Positions 1-5,387 of a stretch of DNA of 6,632 nucleotides are shown here, in pieces. The stretch is taken from contig JAJFMS010000193.1 of the NCBI GenBank assembly GCA_020696885.1, positions 1-6,632 on the forward strand. Reading direction: 5' to 3'. Numbering within the stretch: the stretch's first letter is position 1; each line of letters begins with the position of its first letter. The position numbers and the translations under genes were made by a program. The notes beneath the pieces were generated by a model. It worked only from the letters and a program-made list of their open reading frames with translations. It did not search any database and was not told where the DNA came from. The stretch comes from Armatimonadota bacterium (GTDB lineage Bacteria > Armatimonadota > SYMT01).

Positions 1-52
1 TATAGAACAATTGTTTGTGTGTGAGTATAACAGGGTGGGTGGTTGCTGGCAA

Positions 53-71
53 GGTTAGTGGCTGGTGGTTA
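53..71 (+). repeat. Short heptad-repeat tract, copy 1
   Basis: The tract reads GTTAGTGGCTGGTGGTTAG, with period 7 and units of the GTGGTTA/GTGGCTG type. It sits between a G-rich block (33-54) and a GGGGACC-starting hairpin block (from 72). The same order of G-rich block, heptads and GGGGACC block recurs around 209-240. Confidence 0.6.
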
Positions 72-136
72 GGGGACCTAGGGGGACCCCTCCCCGGCCT
101 TCGGCCACACCGCCCGAAGGGCACCCGCCATCGTTG

Positions 137-181
137 ATGGAGAGGGGCCGTGGTACGGTGGGTGGGTGGTGCTGGGCAGGG
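137..181 (+). repeat. G-rich 45-bp repeat, copy A
   Basis: This is the first of two 45-bp units spaced exactly 145 bp apart (the other is 282-326). The first 22 bases, starting ATGGAGAGGGG and ending GGTACGG, are identical in both. The remaining 23 bases differ at five sites. From 160 the unit, read one base on to 182, has the G-quadruplex pattern GGG-T-GGG-TGGTGCT-GGG-CA-GGGG. Its left end forms the right arm of a hairpin (CCATC-GTT-GATGG, 128-140). Confidence 0.75.
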
Positions 182-205
182 GACCCCACCCCGGCCTTCG
201 GGCAC
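179..205 (+). repeat. GC-rich hairpin core GGGGACCCC/CCTTCGGGC, copy A
   Basis: A 27-bp block begins with the palindrome GGGGACCCC and ends with GCC-TTCG-GGC, which could fold as a short stem with a UUCG loop. An almost identical block follows at 240-266, differing by one base (GGCC versus GCCC before TTCG). A more diverged relative lies at 72-106. The blocks look like copies of one dispersed intergenic element. Confidence 0.65.
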
Positions 206-208
206 GCG

Positions 209-240
209 TTGGTGGTTAGTGGTTGGTGGCTGGTGGTTAG
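209..240 (+). repeat. Heptad-repeat tract, copy 2 (four perfect-period units)
   Basis: Four consecutive 7-bp units can be read: GTGGTTA (212-218), GTGGTTG (219-225), GTGGCTG (226-232) and GTGGTTA (233-239). The tract separates two near-identical GGGGACCCC hairpin cores (179-205 and 240-266). This suggests that the heptads were inserted or expanded between them, or that the two elements are copied together. Fixed 7-bp periodicity resembles the short tandem repeats described in cyanobacterial intergenic DNA, though the unit here is different. Confidence 0.75.
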
Positions 241-266
241 GGGACCCCACCCCGCCCTTCGGGCAC
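240..266 (+). repeat. GC-rich hairpin core GGGGACCCC/CCTTCGGGC, copy B
   Basis: This second copy of the 179-205 block has one substitution. It follows the heptad tract directly and leads into the long imperfect hairpin at 266-292. Confidence 0.65.
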
Positions 267-292
267 CCCTCCCCATTTGCAATGGAGAGGGG
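266..292 (+). repeat. Imperfect inverted repeat (11 paired bases, 3-nt loop)
   Basis: The left arm CCCCTC-C-CCATT (266-277) pairs with AATGG-A-GAGGGG (281-292) around the loop TGC, with one C/A mismatch. The inner stem is also present in the other repeat copy (128-140) as CCATC/GATGG. The innermost pair is C-G there and T-A here, a compensating change. No T-run follows, so this is not a standard intrinsic terminator. Confidence 0.65.
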
Positions 293-326
293 CCGTGGTA
301 CGGAGGGAGGGCGATGCTGGGCCGGG
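282..326 (+). repeat. G-rich 45-bp repeat, copy B
   Basis: This is the second copy of the unit at 137-181. It keeps the G-quadruplex spelling as GGG-A-GGG-CGATGCT-GGG-CC-GGG (305-326), and a further GGG lies at 329-331. The five differences from copy A are at 304, 308, 312, 314 and 323. None of them interrupts a G-run. Confidence 0.75.
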
Positions 327-437
327 TTGGGTGGTGAGGGACCCATGGCGGGTGCGGCCTGGCGGGAGGGTTGCGAGCGTCGAGGACACCGGCGGTCTGG
401 CGACGCGCCGGCTACAGGGAACGGGAGCAACTGCCGC

Positions 438-486
438 CTACCACTAGCCACTAATCACCAGCCACTAACCACTAACCACCAGCCGC
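438..486 (-). repeat. Heptad-repeat tract, copy 3 (seven units), abutting the prepilin stop codon
   Basis: On the plus strand seven period-7 units run without a break: CTACCAC, TAGCCAC, TAATCAC, CAGCCAC, TAACCAC, TAACCAC, CAGCCGC. They are the complement of the GTGGTTA/GTGGCTG type at 53-71 and 209-240, so this tract is inverted relative to those. The last unit overlaps the first base of the TAG stop of the gene at 486-1316. The repeat therefore begins exactly where that coding sequence ends, with no room for a terminator between them. Confidence 0.8.
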
Positions 487-1316
487 TACTGCAAGTCCCA
501 GAGGTAACGGCTGCGGTCCGTGACAGTGATCTGGTCGTTGGGGGTGGTGGGGGTCCAGTTGGTGCCGTCGGCGAGCTGGGCGGCGGTCATGCTGCGGACG
601 TGACCGTCGACGAAGAGCACGGAGCCGGAGCCGCGGTGGCGGTCCGCTTCGAACCCGCCAGTGGGACCCAGGTAGCTGCCGACGCCCCAGCCGCCGTAGG
701 AGTAGGTGCATTGGTCGTGGCTACCGAGGGTGGCGGGGGCCGCCGCGAGGCAGTAGCCGCCGCGCTCCGGGTACAGCGAGCTGCGGTTCACCCAGGAGCC
801 CTCGCCGGACGTGATGCTCACCCCGACGCACATCACGGTGCCGGCGGGATTTTGCACGGCGGCCACGTTGGTGGGCGGCCCGGAGGACATGAACTGGAGG
901 TTGAAGTCACTGCAGTCTCTGGCGGCGGGGGCCAGGTAGTCCACGTTCCAGCCGTAGCCTTCCCAGATGGAGATGTTGCCGGGGAGGTTCAGGGGCGGCT
1001 GCCAGATAGTGCGTCCGGCGAACGTGGCGTCCACCATATTGGGACAGCGGAACACCTGCCAGCTCTTGGCGTAGGGGTACACCTGGCCGGCCCAGGAGAG
1101 CCGCGGTGCGGCCAGGTACGGGACCGGAAAGCCGTCGTCATAGTCGCCGAGGTACATGGTGACGGCCATCCCGATCTGATGCAAGTTGGAGCGACACTGG
1201 GTCTTCCGCGCCGCCTCGCGGGCCGAGGCAAAGACCGGAAATAGCAGCGCGGCGAGGATGGCGATGATGGAGATCACCATCAGCAATTCGATGAGTGTGA
1301 AGCCGCGCTTGCGCAC
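486..1316 (-). CDS. DUF1559 / type IV pilin-like (prepilin N-terminal methylation domain) protein
   Basis: This is a secreted or surface protein of 276 residues with a class III prepilin leader. MRKRG is followed by [20 protein letters not shown], so a prepilin peptidase would cut between G5 and F6, with Glu at mature position 5. Residues 6-30 form the hydrophobic helix. The following segment, [16 protein letters not shown] (26-41), is typical of the DUF1559/H-X9-DG pseudopilin group. The C-terminal signature is H227 to FVDGH (235-239), followed by about 37 extra residues ending YLWDLQ. Six Cys occur between 41 and 203. Start choice: an ATG at 1361 is in frame, but GTG at 1316 has AAGGAGG five to six bases upstream and puts the basic leader right at the N-terminus. 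The gene diverges from 1524-2030. Known role of the family: pilus or pseudopilus-like surface components, substrate unknown. Such genes occur in many copies per genome in Armatimonadota and Planctomycetota. Confidence 0.93.
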   Translation of the reverse strand: MRKRGFTLIELLMVISIIAILAALLFPVFASAREAARKTQCRSNLHQIGMAVTMYLGDYDDGFPVPYLAAPRLSWAGQVYPYAKSWQVFRCPNMVDATFAGRTIWQPPLNLPGNISIWEGYGWNVDYLAPAARDCSDFNLQFMSSGPPTNVAAVQNPAGTVMCVGVSITSGEGSWVNRSSLYPERGGYCLAAAPATLGSHDQCTYSYGGWGVGSYLGPTGGFEADRHRGSGSVLFVDGHVRSMTAAQLADGTNWTPTTPNDQITVTDRSRYLWDLQ

Positions 1317-1320
1317 CGGA

Positions 1321-1328
1321 ACCTCCTT
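1321..1328 (-). promoter_or_regulatory. Strong ribosome binding site deciding the prepilin start
   Basis: Read on the minus strand the bases are AAGGAGGT, an almost full Shine-Dalgarno match, four bases before the GTG at 1316-1314. This supports the GTG start over the in-frame ATG at 1361, which has no comparable site. Confidence 0.8.
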
Positions 1329-1336
1329 CGGGGATG

Positions 1337-1357
1337 GTAGCTGGTGATTGGTTGATA
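1337..1357 (+). repeat. Degenerate heptad-repeat tract upstream of the prepilin gene
   Basis: The plus strand reads GTAGCTG-GTGATTG-GTTGATA. Each unit is one or two changes from the GTGGCTG/GTGGTTG/GTGGTTA units found at 209-240. Ten bases (GCTGGTGATT, 1340-1349) are the exact reverse complement of 453-462 in the tract on the other side of the gene. The tract lies in the untranslated leader of the minus-strand prepilin gene. Confidence 0.45.
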
Positions 1358-1390
1358 TCATACACGGCGCGCTTGCCTGCTTCCGCCCGG

Positions 1391-1430
1391 AAGATCAAAA
1401 AACATTCTTTGAAAATCGCCAACAAAACCG
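1391..1430. promoter_or_regulatory. AT-rich core of the divergent intergenic region, candidate promoter zone
   Basis: GC content falls to about 33% over these 40 bases, inside a 207-bp gap between divergently transcribed genes. I cannot assign convincing -35/-10 pairs. On the minus strand TATGAT (1362-1357) is a possible -10 for the prepilin gene, but the hexamer 17 bases upstream is CGGAAG. The call rests on position and composition only. Confidence 0.3.
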
Positions 1431-1523
1431 AGCGGTTCCGGCTCTATCATCCGGCGGTCTGCAAGACGCCTGCCAACCGGGCTCATGGGGGCCTTGCGGG
1501 GCGTGGGGAGATGAGGGGAACCG

Positions 1524-2030
1524 ATGCCTGGGGATTCGAACGGGGGCGAGGGAGCGGACGGCGCCGCTCTGGTGACGGGTACGGCGAAGTCGACGCGCTC
1601 CGCGCGCCGGGCCCGCCGCATCGAGCGCAGCCGACGGGATCGGGTAGCCGAGGCGGTGACGGTGGCCGGAAGCCTCCGTCTTGCCGCGGAGCTGGTGGTG
1701 AACCAGGTCCGGCTGGCGATGGCCAGCGCGCCGGGTACGCCGCGACAGAAGCAGGTCTTGGGCCGGGCTGCGTCGCGGCGGTCGCGGCAGGTGCTGCGTG
1801 AGCTGGACGTGAATTGCCGCGACCTCTACGAGGCGCAGATCGGTCTGGAGCAACTGCGGGGAACGCCGGAGGAGCGCGGCGCCCGGCTGCAGGTGGAGGC
1901 CGCGGGCGAGCAGTTCGTGGAAACGTTCGTCCAGCTTGCATTCGTGCTGGTGGAGGTGAGCCAGGGCTCGGGGGAGGCCGAGGGGGCGGTGGGGAGCCCG
2001 GCCGAGGAGGTTGAGACCGCCGGCTCTTGA
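1524..2030 (+). CDS. Hypothetical small helical protein with basic N-terminal segment
   Basis: I do not recognise this 168-residue protein. The ATG is preceded by GAGGGG (1513-1518) with a five-base spacer, a fair ribosome binding site. Residues 1-20 are Gly/Ala/Asp-rich and probably disordered. Residues 22-40 carry about ten Lys/Arg. Then come three likely amphipathic helices, at about 41-69, 75-113 and 119-147, with alternating charged and aliphatic residues. An acidic Gly/Ala/Glu tail follows (148-168). There is no signal peptide or clear membrane helix. The basic patch could bind nucleic acid or membrane lipids, but that is speculation. It is divergent from the prepilin gene and 142 bp ahead of the EAL gene start. 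The competing minus-strand frame gives a Pro/Arg-rich translation with no structure, so I take the plus strand as coding. Confidence 0.7.
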   Translation: MPGDSNGGEGADGAALVTGTAKSTRSARRARRIERSRRDRVAEAVTVAGSLRLAAELVVNQVRLAMASAPGTPRQKQVLGRAASRRSRQVLRELDVNCRDLYEAQIGLEQLRGTPEERGARLQVEAAGEQFVETFVQLAFVLVEVSQGSGEAEGAVGSPAEEVETAGS

Positions 2031-2059
2031 CTGCCTAGGGCCCGGACATCAAGTGCTCG

Positions 2060-2100
2060 CATGCAAGCTTAGCATTTTATAGATGGTATGAGAAATACCG
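2060..2100 (+). promoter_or_regulatory. AT-rich segment with small dyad upstream of the EAL gene, candidate promoter
   Basis: GC content is about 35% here, against well over 60% around it. The segment contains TATAGAT (2078-2084) and TATGAG (2087-2092) as possible -10-like boxes, and a 5-bp dyad GGTAT-GAGAA-ATACC (2085-2099). No good -35 is seen at 16-18 bases from either box. Composition and position make it the likeliest promoter region for the EAL gene. Confidence 0.35.
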
Positions 2101-2161
2101 CTCCAGCGTTTGCAGCGCGCAGTAACTCCGCCGACAATTGACCCGTCAGTCACTGCGACGC

Positions 2162-2167
2162 GGAGAG
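2162..2167 (+). promoter_or_regulatory. Ribosome binding site favouring the TTG at 2173 for the EAL gene
   Basis: GGAGAG lies five bases before TTG 2173-2175. The only other in-frame candidate near the 5' end, TTG at 2110, has no Shine-Dalgarno-like sequence upstream. An in-frame stop at 2089-2091 closes the frame above that. Confidence 0.55.
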
Positions 2168-2172
2168 TCGAT

Positions 2173-3240
2173 TTGAGCGGTACCTATGATCCCGACCAGC
2201 GCAATTTCGTCCTGCTGGCGCGAGATATCTGCGGGGTCTACCCGGAGCTCGAGTCGATGGGGCGGGAGCGGAGCTGGAAGCCCTATCCGCATCTGGGGGC
2301 GATTCGCACCGAGCTGAGCGGCGCCCAGACTCGCGAGGGGGTAAGCGGCCTGGTCCGGCAACTCCGCCGGCTGCTGGATCCGCCGCGACTGGAAGCGCTG
2401 CGGGGAGCATGGGTGCAGAGCGAGCGAGCGCTGGAAGAGCAGCTCGTGGACCTCGTGCACGCCGAGCCGCTGCTGCAGTTGGCGATGGGGAGCACTTCAC
2501 CGCTGCTGGAGATTTTGAATCACCGCCGGATCGAGACCTGGTTCCAGCCGATCTTCATGGCGGACTCGCCGAAGGTGTGGGGCTACGAGTGCCTGATGCG
2601 CGGCCGCGGGCCGGCCGGGGAGCTGATCTCGGCCGGGGAGCTGCTGGCGTGGGCGCGGGAGGACAAGCTGCTGTTCCTGCTGGATCACCACTGCCGCGAG
2701 ACGCACCTTACCAATGCCGGCAAGCACGGCATCGGCCGCGACTGCCACCTGCTGGTGAACTTCCTCCCGAACTCGATCCATTCGCCGGCGTTCTCGCTGC
2801 AGGCCGCGATGGAGGCGGCGCGGAAGAGCGGTCTCTCGCCGGAGCAGATCATCTTCGAAGTAGTAGAGACCGATCAGATCCGCGACCGCGATTCCCTGCG
2901 CCGGATCCTGGCGCACTACCGCGAGTTCGGCTTCCGCGTAGCGCTGGACGACGTGGGCAGCGGCTACAGCGGTCTCGCCCTGATGGGCGATCTGAATCCT
3001 GACCTCATCAAGATCGATCGGGAGCTGGTCCGGAAGTCGGTTGACTCCGCGTGGCACCGGGGCATCTGTGAATCGCTCGTCAACCTGGGCAAGACGAACG
3101 GACGCCTGGTGCTGGCGGAAGGCGTGGAAACGGAAGACGAGCGCGCGGTGATGGCCGCCATGGGCGCGGATCTTTACCAGGGCTACCTTTTCGGCCGCCC
3201 GGCGCCGGTGCCGGCCCTGACCTCCGCGCGCCCTTCCTGA
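2173..3240 (+). CDS. EAL-domain protein, probable cyclic di-GMP phosphodiesterase
   Basis: EAL proteins hydrolyse c-di-GMP to pGpG in the cytoplasm. From TTG 2173 the protein has 355 residues; from TTG 2110 it would have 376. Residues 1-115 are an unassigned, mostly helical N-terminal region. The EAL domain runs from about 120 to 345. The signature Glu is in ECLMRG (E139, R143), a conservative EAL-to-ECL variant. Other metal and substrate residues appear intact: Asn in VNFLP (N196), Glu in FEVVE (E229), the Asp pair in LDDVGSGYSG (259-260), Lys in IKID (K280), Glu in LAEGVET (E316) and Gln in YQGYLFGRP (Q336). I therefore expect an active enzyme. There is no GGDEF, PAS, receiver or membrane segment, so any input signal must act through the N-terminal region. 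The stop is followed by a 281-bp gap. Confidence 0.92.
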   Translation: MSGTYDPDQRNFVLLARDICGVYPELESMGRERSWKPYPHLGAIRTELSGAQTREGVSGLVRQLRRLLDPPRLEALRGAWVQSERALEEQLVDLVHAEPLLQLAMGSTSPLLEILNHRRIETWFQPIFMADSPKVWGYECLMRGRGPAGELISAGELLAWAREDKLLFLLDHHCRETHLTNAGKHGIGRDCHLLVNFLPNSIHSPAFSLQAAMEAARKSGLSPEQIIFEVVETDQIRDRDSLRRILAHYREFGFRVALDDVGSGYSGLALMGDLNPDLIKIDRELVRKSVDSAWHRGICESLVNLGKTNGRLVLAEGVETEDERAVMAAMGADLYQGYLFGRPAPVPALTSARPS

Positions 3241-3308
3241 CCTTCTGAGGCGCCGCGGTGCCCCCGTCCGGTAGGTACCCTTCCCGGCGCGCTGTCGCTC
3301 GCCCGCCG

Positions 3309-3360
3309 TTCCCGGCCGTCGCCCGCCCGCGCCGGGTAACCGGAATAAATCGGCCGGGAA
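3309..3360. repeat. 10-bp perfect inverted repeat with 32-nt spacer after the EAL gene
   Basis: TTCCCGGCCG (3309-3318) and CGGCCGGGAA (3351-3360) are exact reverse complements. The spacer is GC-rich and ends in AATAAAT. No T-run follows the right arm, so it is not a textbook terminator, but it could be an mRNA 3'-end or leader structure between the EAL and pentapeptide genes. Confidence 0.5.
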
Positions 3361-3376
3361 ATGAGGCACCGCCGCG

Positions 3377-3398
3377 GTTCATGGTGGATACCATGAAC
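3377..3398. promoter_or_regulatory. 9-bp perfect dyad (operator-like palindrome) upstream of the pentapeptide gene
   Basis: GTTCATGGT-GGAT-ACCATGAAC is a perfect 9+9 inverted repeat with a 4-base centre, about 125 bp before the chosen start of the pentapeptide-repeat gene. Its size and symmetry suit a dimeric repressor site, or a small mRNA hairpin that would bury two ATGs (3381 and 3393), both in frame with the downstream gene. No regulator gene is visible in the window. Confidence 0.45.
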
Positions 3399-3521
3399 GG
3401 AAGGAGCCCGGCTTCCCCCGCAGCATGGCCGGTCCGCGCCCTGGCTTCGCCGCTCCGGCAGCCCCGTTGTCCTGGCGGCAGAGCGCTTCCTTCCCCAATC
3501 CGGCTCACCCGCCTACCGGCC

Positions 3522-4028
3522 ATGATCGAGATCAAGCACAAAGACACCGGGGAGGTCCTCCAGTCAGTCGACGACGACTCACTGGAGAACGTGGTGCTGC
3601 GTGGGAAATCGTTGGCCGGGGCGGATCTTGCCAATGCGGACCTCACCGGGGCGGATCTGGGCGGCGCCGATCTGCGCGGCGCGATACTAAGTGGGGCGCG
3701 GCTCGGATTCGCGGACCTGGGCGGCACGCACCTCCGGGGGGCGGACCTTACCGGCGCCGATCTCTCTACGGTAGCCGCCGCATTGGCCGATCTCACCGGC
3801 GCGGTGCTGGACCGGGCCGAGCTGTACGGAGCAGACCTGTTTGGAGCTCGCCTGGACGGGGCTTCGCTGCGCCACACCTCGCTGCGCGCCGCCGACCTGG
3901 ACAACGCCACCCTGGACGGGGCGCGGCTCGAGCGGTGCTACTACGACCGGGCGACGCGGTGGCCGGAGGGGTTCTCTCCGGAGAAGCACGGCGCCGTTCT
4001 CCTGGCGCCCCCGCAGGCAGCCGGCTGA
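3522..4028 (+). CDS. Pentapeptide-repeat protein
   Basis: This 168-residue protein has a short head (MIEIKHKDTGEVLQSVDDD) and then about 25 consecutive pentapeptides at residues 20-144 of the A(D/N)LXX type, such as DLTGA, DLRGA and DLFGA. These should fold as a right-handed quadrilateral beta-helix. One coil is irregular (AAALA, 85-89), where the central Leu is replaced. The tail TRWPEGFSPEKHGAVLL (145-161) resembles a recurrent C-terminal motif of this family. There is no signal peptide, so it is probably cytosolic. Functions in the family vary widely (gyrase mimicry, scaffolding), and none can be assigned here. Start: ATG 3522 gives the head usual for the family but has no clear Shine-Dalgarno. 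The frame stays open back to 3258, and ATG 3381 or 3393 would add a low-complexity Pro/Arg/Ala extension that I think is not translated. Confidence 0.88.
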   Translation: MIEIKHKDTGEVLQSVDDDSLENVVLRGKSLAGADLANADLTGADLGGADLRGAILSGARLGFADLGGTHLRGADLTGADLSTVAAALADLTGAVLDRAELYGADLFGARLDGASLRHTSLRAADLDNATLDGARLERCYYDRATRWPEGFSPEKHGAVLLAPPQAAG

Positions 4029-4076
4029 CGCGCTCGCGGCCGGAATAGCTGACGCTCTTGCACGGCCCCGCTGACG
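4024..4076 (+). repeat. Three iterated GCTGACG heptamers
   Basis: GCTGACG occurs at 4024-4030 (overlapping the pentapeptide gene's stop), 4048-4054 and 4070-4076, at intervals of 24 and 22 bases. The first two are followed by similar sequence (CGCTCGC versus CTCTTGC). They may be a degenerate direct repeat or spaced protein-binding sites upstream of the glycosyltransferase. They could also be chance. Confidence 0.35.
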
Positions 4077-4167
4077 TCCGCACTTCTCATGCGGCACCGG
4101 GTCCGGGCACCCCATCCCCCAGTAGATCAAGCCCTCCCCCGCTTTCGTGCCCGCGGTAGTGCACGCT

Positions 4168-5319
4168 ATGCTCCTAGCAACGGTTCTCTTCTGGGCTAGC
4201 TGGGCCCTCATCATTTACACCTACGGGGTGTTCCCCGTGCTGCTGGCCATGCTGGCGGCTCGGCGGCGCAAGCAGTTTCCTCCGGTGATGGACCTACCGG
4301 ATGAGGAACTGCCGCGGATCGCGATGGTTGTGTCCGCGTACAACGAAGCGCGCTACCTTCCCTCCAAGCTCGAAAACACTCGCCGCATCGATTATCCGGC
4401 GGATCGATTCGAGATGGTGCTGGGTTCTGACGGATCGTCTGACGGCACCGTGGAGCAGATGCGCCAGGCCGACCTGCCGTTCCTGAAGGCGTTCCCGTTC
4501 GAGGAGCGCCGCGGCAAGGTCTCGGTGCTGAACGACCTGATCCACCGGACCGACGCCGAGATCGTGGTGATGTCGGACGCCAACACCATGTTCGCTCCGG
4601 ACGCGGTCCGGAAGCTGGTGCGCCACTTCCGTGAGCCGCACGTGGGCTGCGTGAGCGGCGAGCTGTCTCTGGAGCAGGACGGCGGGGTGTCCGGCGAGGG
4701 GCTCTACTGGCGCTACGAGGGCTGGATCAAGCGGAATGAAAACCGCCTGGGCTTCCTGGTGGGCTGCAACGGCGGCATCTTCGCGATGCGCCGCGAGCTA
4801 TACGAGGCGCTCCCGGCGAACACGCTGGTCGAAGATTTCGTGATGACGCTGCGACTGGTGGAACGGGGCTATTGCGTCCGGTTCGAGCCGGAAGCGAAGG
4901 CCACCGAGCCGCCCTGTCCTACCGCCCGGGCGGAGATGATGCGCAAAACCCGCATCGGCGCCGGCGGGTTCCAGGCGCTGGGGTTGACCTCCGGCCTCCT
5001 GCATCCGAAGCACGGGGTGCGTGCGTTCGCTTACACCGGACATAAAGTGCTGCGGTGGTTCGTACCCCACTTCCTGATGGTGGCGCTGGCCGCCAACTGC
5101 GCGCTCGCCGGCGAGCCGTTCTACCGGGGTCTGCTGGTGCTCCAATTGGCCGGAGCGCTCGTGGCCGGATGGGCGTACAACGCTCGGCCGGGCACCAACC
5201 TGCCGCGCTGGACGCGGCCGGTCAGCTACTTCTACCTGATGAATTACGCGCTACTCTGCGGGTTCATCCGCTTCCTCTTCCGCACCCAACGGGTCACCTG
5301 GGACCGTTTGGCCCGCTAA
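4168..5319 (+). CDS. Membrane glycosyltransferase, family GT2 (cellulose-synthase-like)
   Basis: This likely transfers sugar from a nucleotide donor at the inner face of the membrane to build a polysaccharide or glycolipid; the sugar is unknown. From ATG 4168 it has 383 residues. There is an N-terminal membrane helix (about 4-28). The GT-A domain then shows SAYNE (56-60), GSDGSSDGT (86-94), the donor/metal motif MSDANT with D137, and the VED catalytic-base motif (E222, D223). RKTRIGAGGFQAL (259-271) stands where processive enzymes carry Q-x-x-R-W. About three further helices follow, at 297-314, 322-337 and 353-371, and the tail is QRVTWDR. This architecture fits the CESA_like_1-type branch of GT2. 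GTG at 4147 and 4159 are alternative starts. No Shine-Dalgarno is visible for any of them, and I chose the ATG next to the membrane helix. The next gene begins 68 bp downstream, so co-transcription is plausible. Confidence 0.92.
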   Translation: MLLATVLFWASWALIIYTYGVFPVLLAMLAARRRKQFPPVMDLPDEELPRIAMVVSAYNEARYLPSKLENTRRIDYPADRFEMVLGSDGSSDGTVEQMRQADLPFLKAFPFEERRGKVSVLNDLIHRTDAEIVVMSDANTMFAPDAVRKLVRHFREPHVGCVSGELSLEQDGGVSGEGLYWRYEGWIKRNENRLGFLVGCNGGIFAMRRELYEALPANTLVEDFVMTLRLVERGYCVRFEPEAKATEPPCPTARAEMMRKTRIGAGGFQALGLTSGLLHPKHGVRAFAYTGHKVLRWFVPHFLMVALAANCALAGEPFYRGLLVLQLAGALVAGWAYNARPGTNLPRWTRPVSYFYLMNYALLCGFIRFLFRTQRVTWDRLAR

Positions 5320-5387
5320 CCGATCAACTCCGCTGGTTCCACTCCCGCGTCCGTGCAATGCTGCGCGCGCGTCGGCGAGGTAGATGA

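Larger units (their letters stand above)
1..485. other. Gene-free, repeat-rich intergenic region
   Basis: No credible coding sequence lies here. Open frames on both strands exist only because GC-rich repeats lack stop codons, and their translations are low-complexity Gly/Pro/Arg strings that follow the DNA repeats. The first 30 bases are AT-rich. From about 33 to 331 the DNA is a mosaic of G-rich blocks, hairpin cores containing GGGGACCCC and CTTCGG, and 7-bp tandem repeats. Bases 332-436 hold no repeat I could define and no gene. Bases 437-485 are again heptad repeats, ending at the stop codon of the minus-strand prepilin-like gene. The region therefore looks like a landing zone for dispersed intergenic repeats downstream of that gene. 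Whatever lies left of position 1 is unknown. Confidence 0.75.

Noticed and set aside
6..15. AACAATTGTT palindrome near the left edge
   Set aside because: It is only 10 bp, in AT-rich DNA, and its context is cut by the window edge.
437..486. Heptad tract as a CRISPR array
   Set aside because: The units are 7 bp and contiguous, with no spacers and no cas gene in the window.
150..1244. Long plus-strand open frame over the repeats and the prepilin gene
   Set aside because: It is antisense to the well-supported DUF1559 gene, its first part follows the DNA repeats, and its translation is low-complexity Gly/Ala/Val with no family features.
1357..1362. TATGAT on the minus strand as a firm prepilin promoter
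   Set aside because: No acceptable -35 lies 16-18 bases upstream (CGGAAG there), so it is only mentioned as a possibility.
1380..1393. CTTCCG-CC-CGGAAG hairpin as a terminator
   Set aside because: It is short, with no T-run after it on the plus strand. It lies in a divergent gap where a terminator is not expected.
1483..1941. Minus-strand frame opposite the 1524-2030 gene
   Set aside because: It is a Pro/Arg/Ala-rich translation without secondary-structure pattern. The plus-strand frame has a ribosome binding site and helical periodicity.
2497..3369. Minus-strand frame across the EAL gene
   Set aside because: It is antisense to a gene with intact EAL motifs, and its translation shows no domain.
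3080..3910. Minus-strand frame with a repeated RSAP-type pattern
   Set aside because: The pattern is the antisense reading of the pentapeptide repeats; the plus strand has the recognisable family.
3425..4048. Plus-strand frame overlapping the pentapeptide gene in another phase
   Set aside because: Its translation is Arg/Gly-rich and unstructured. AAGGAG at 3401-3406 is too far (18 bases) from its ATG to support it.
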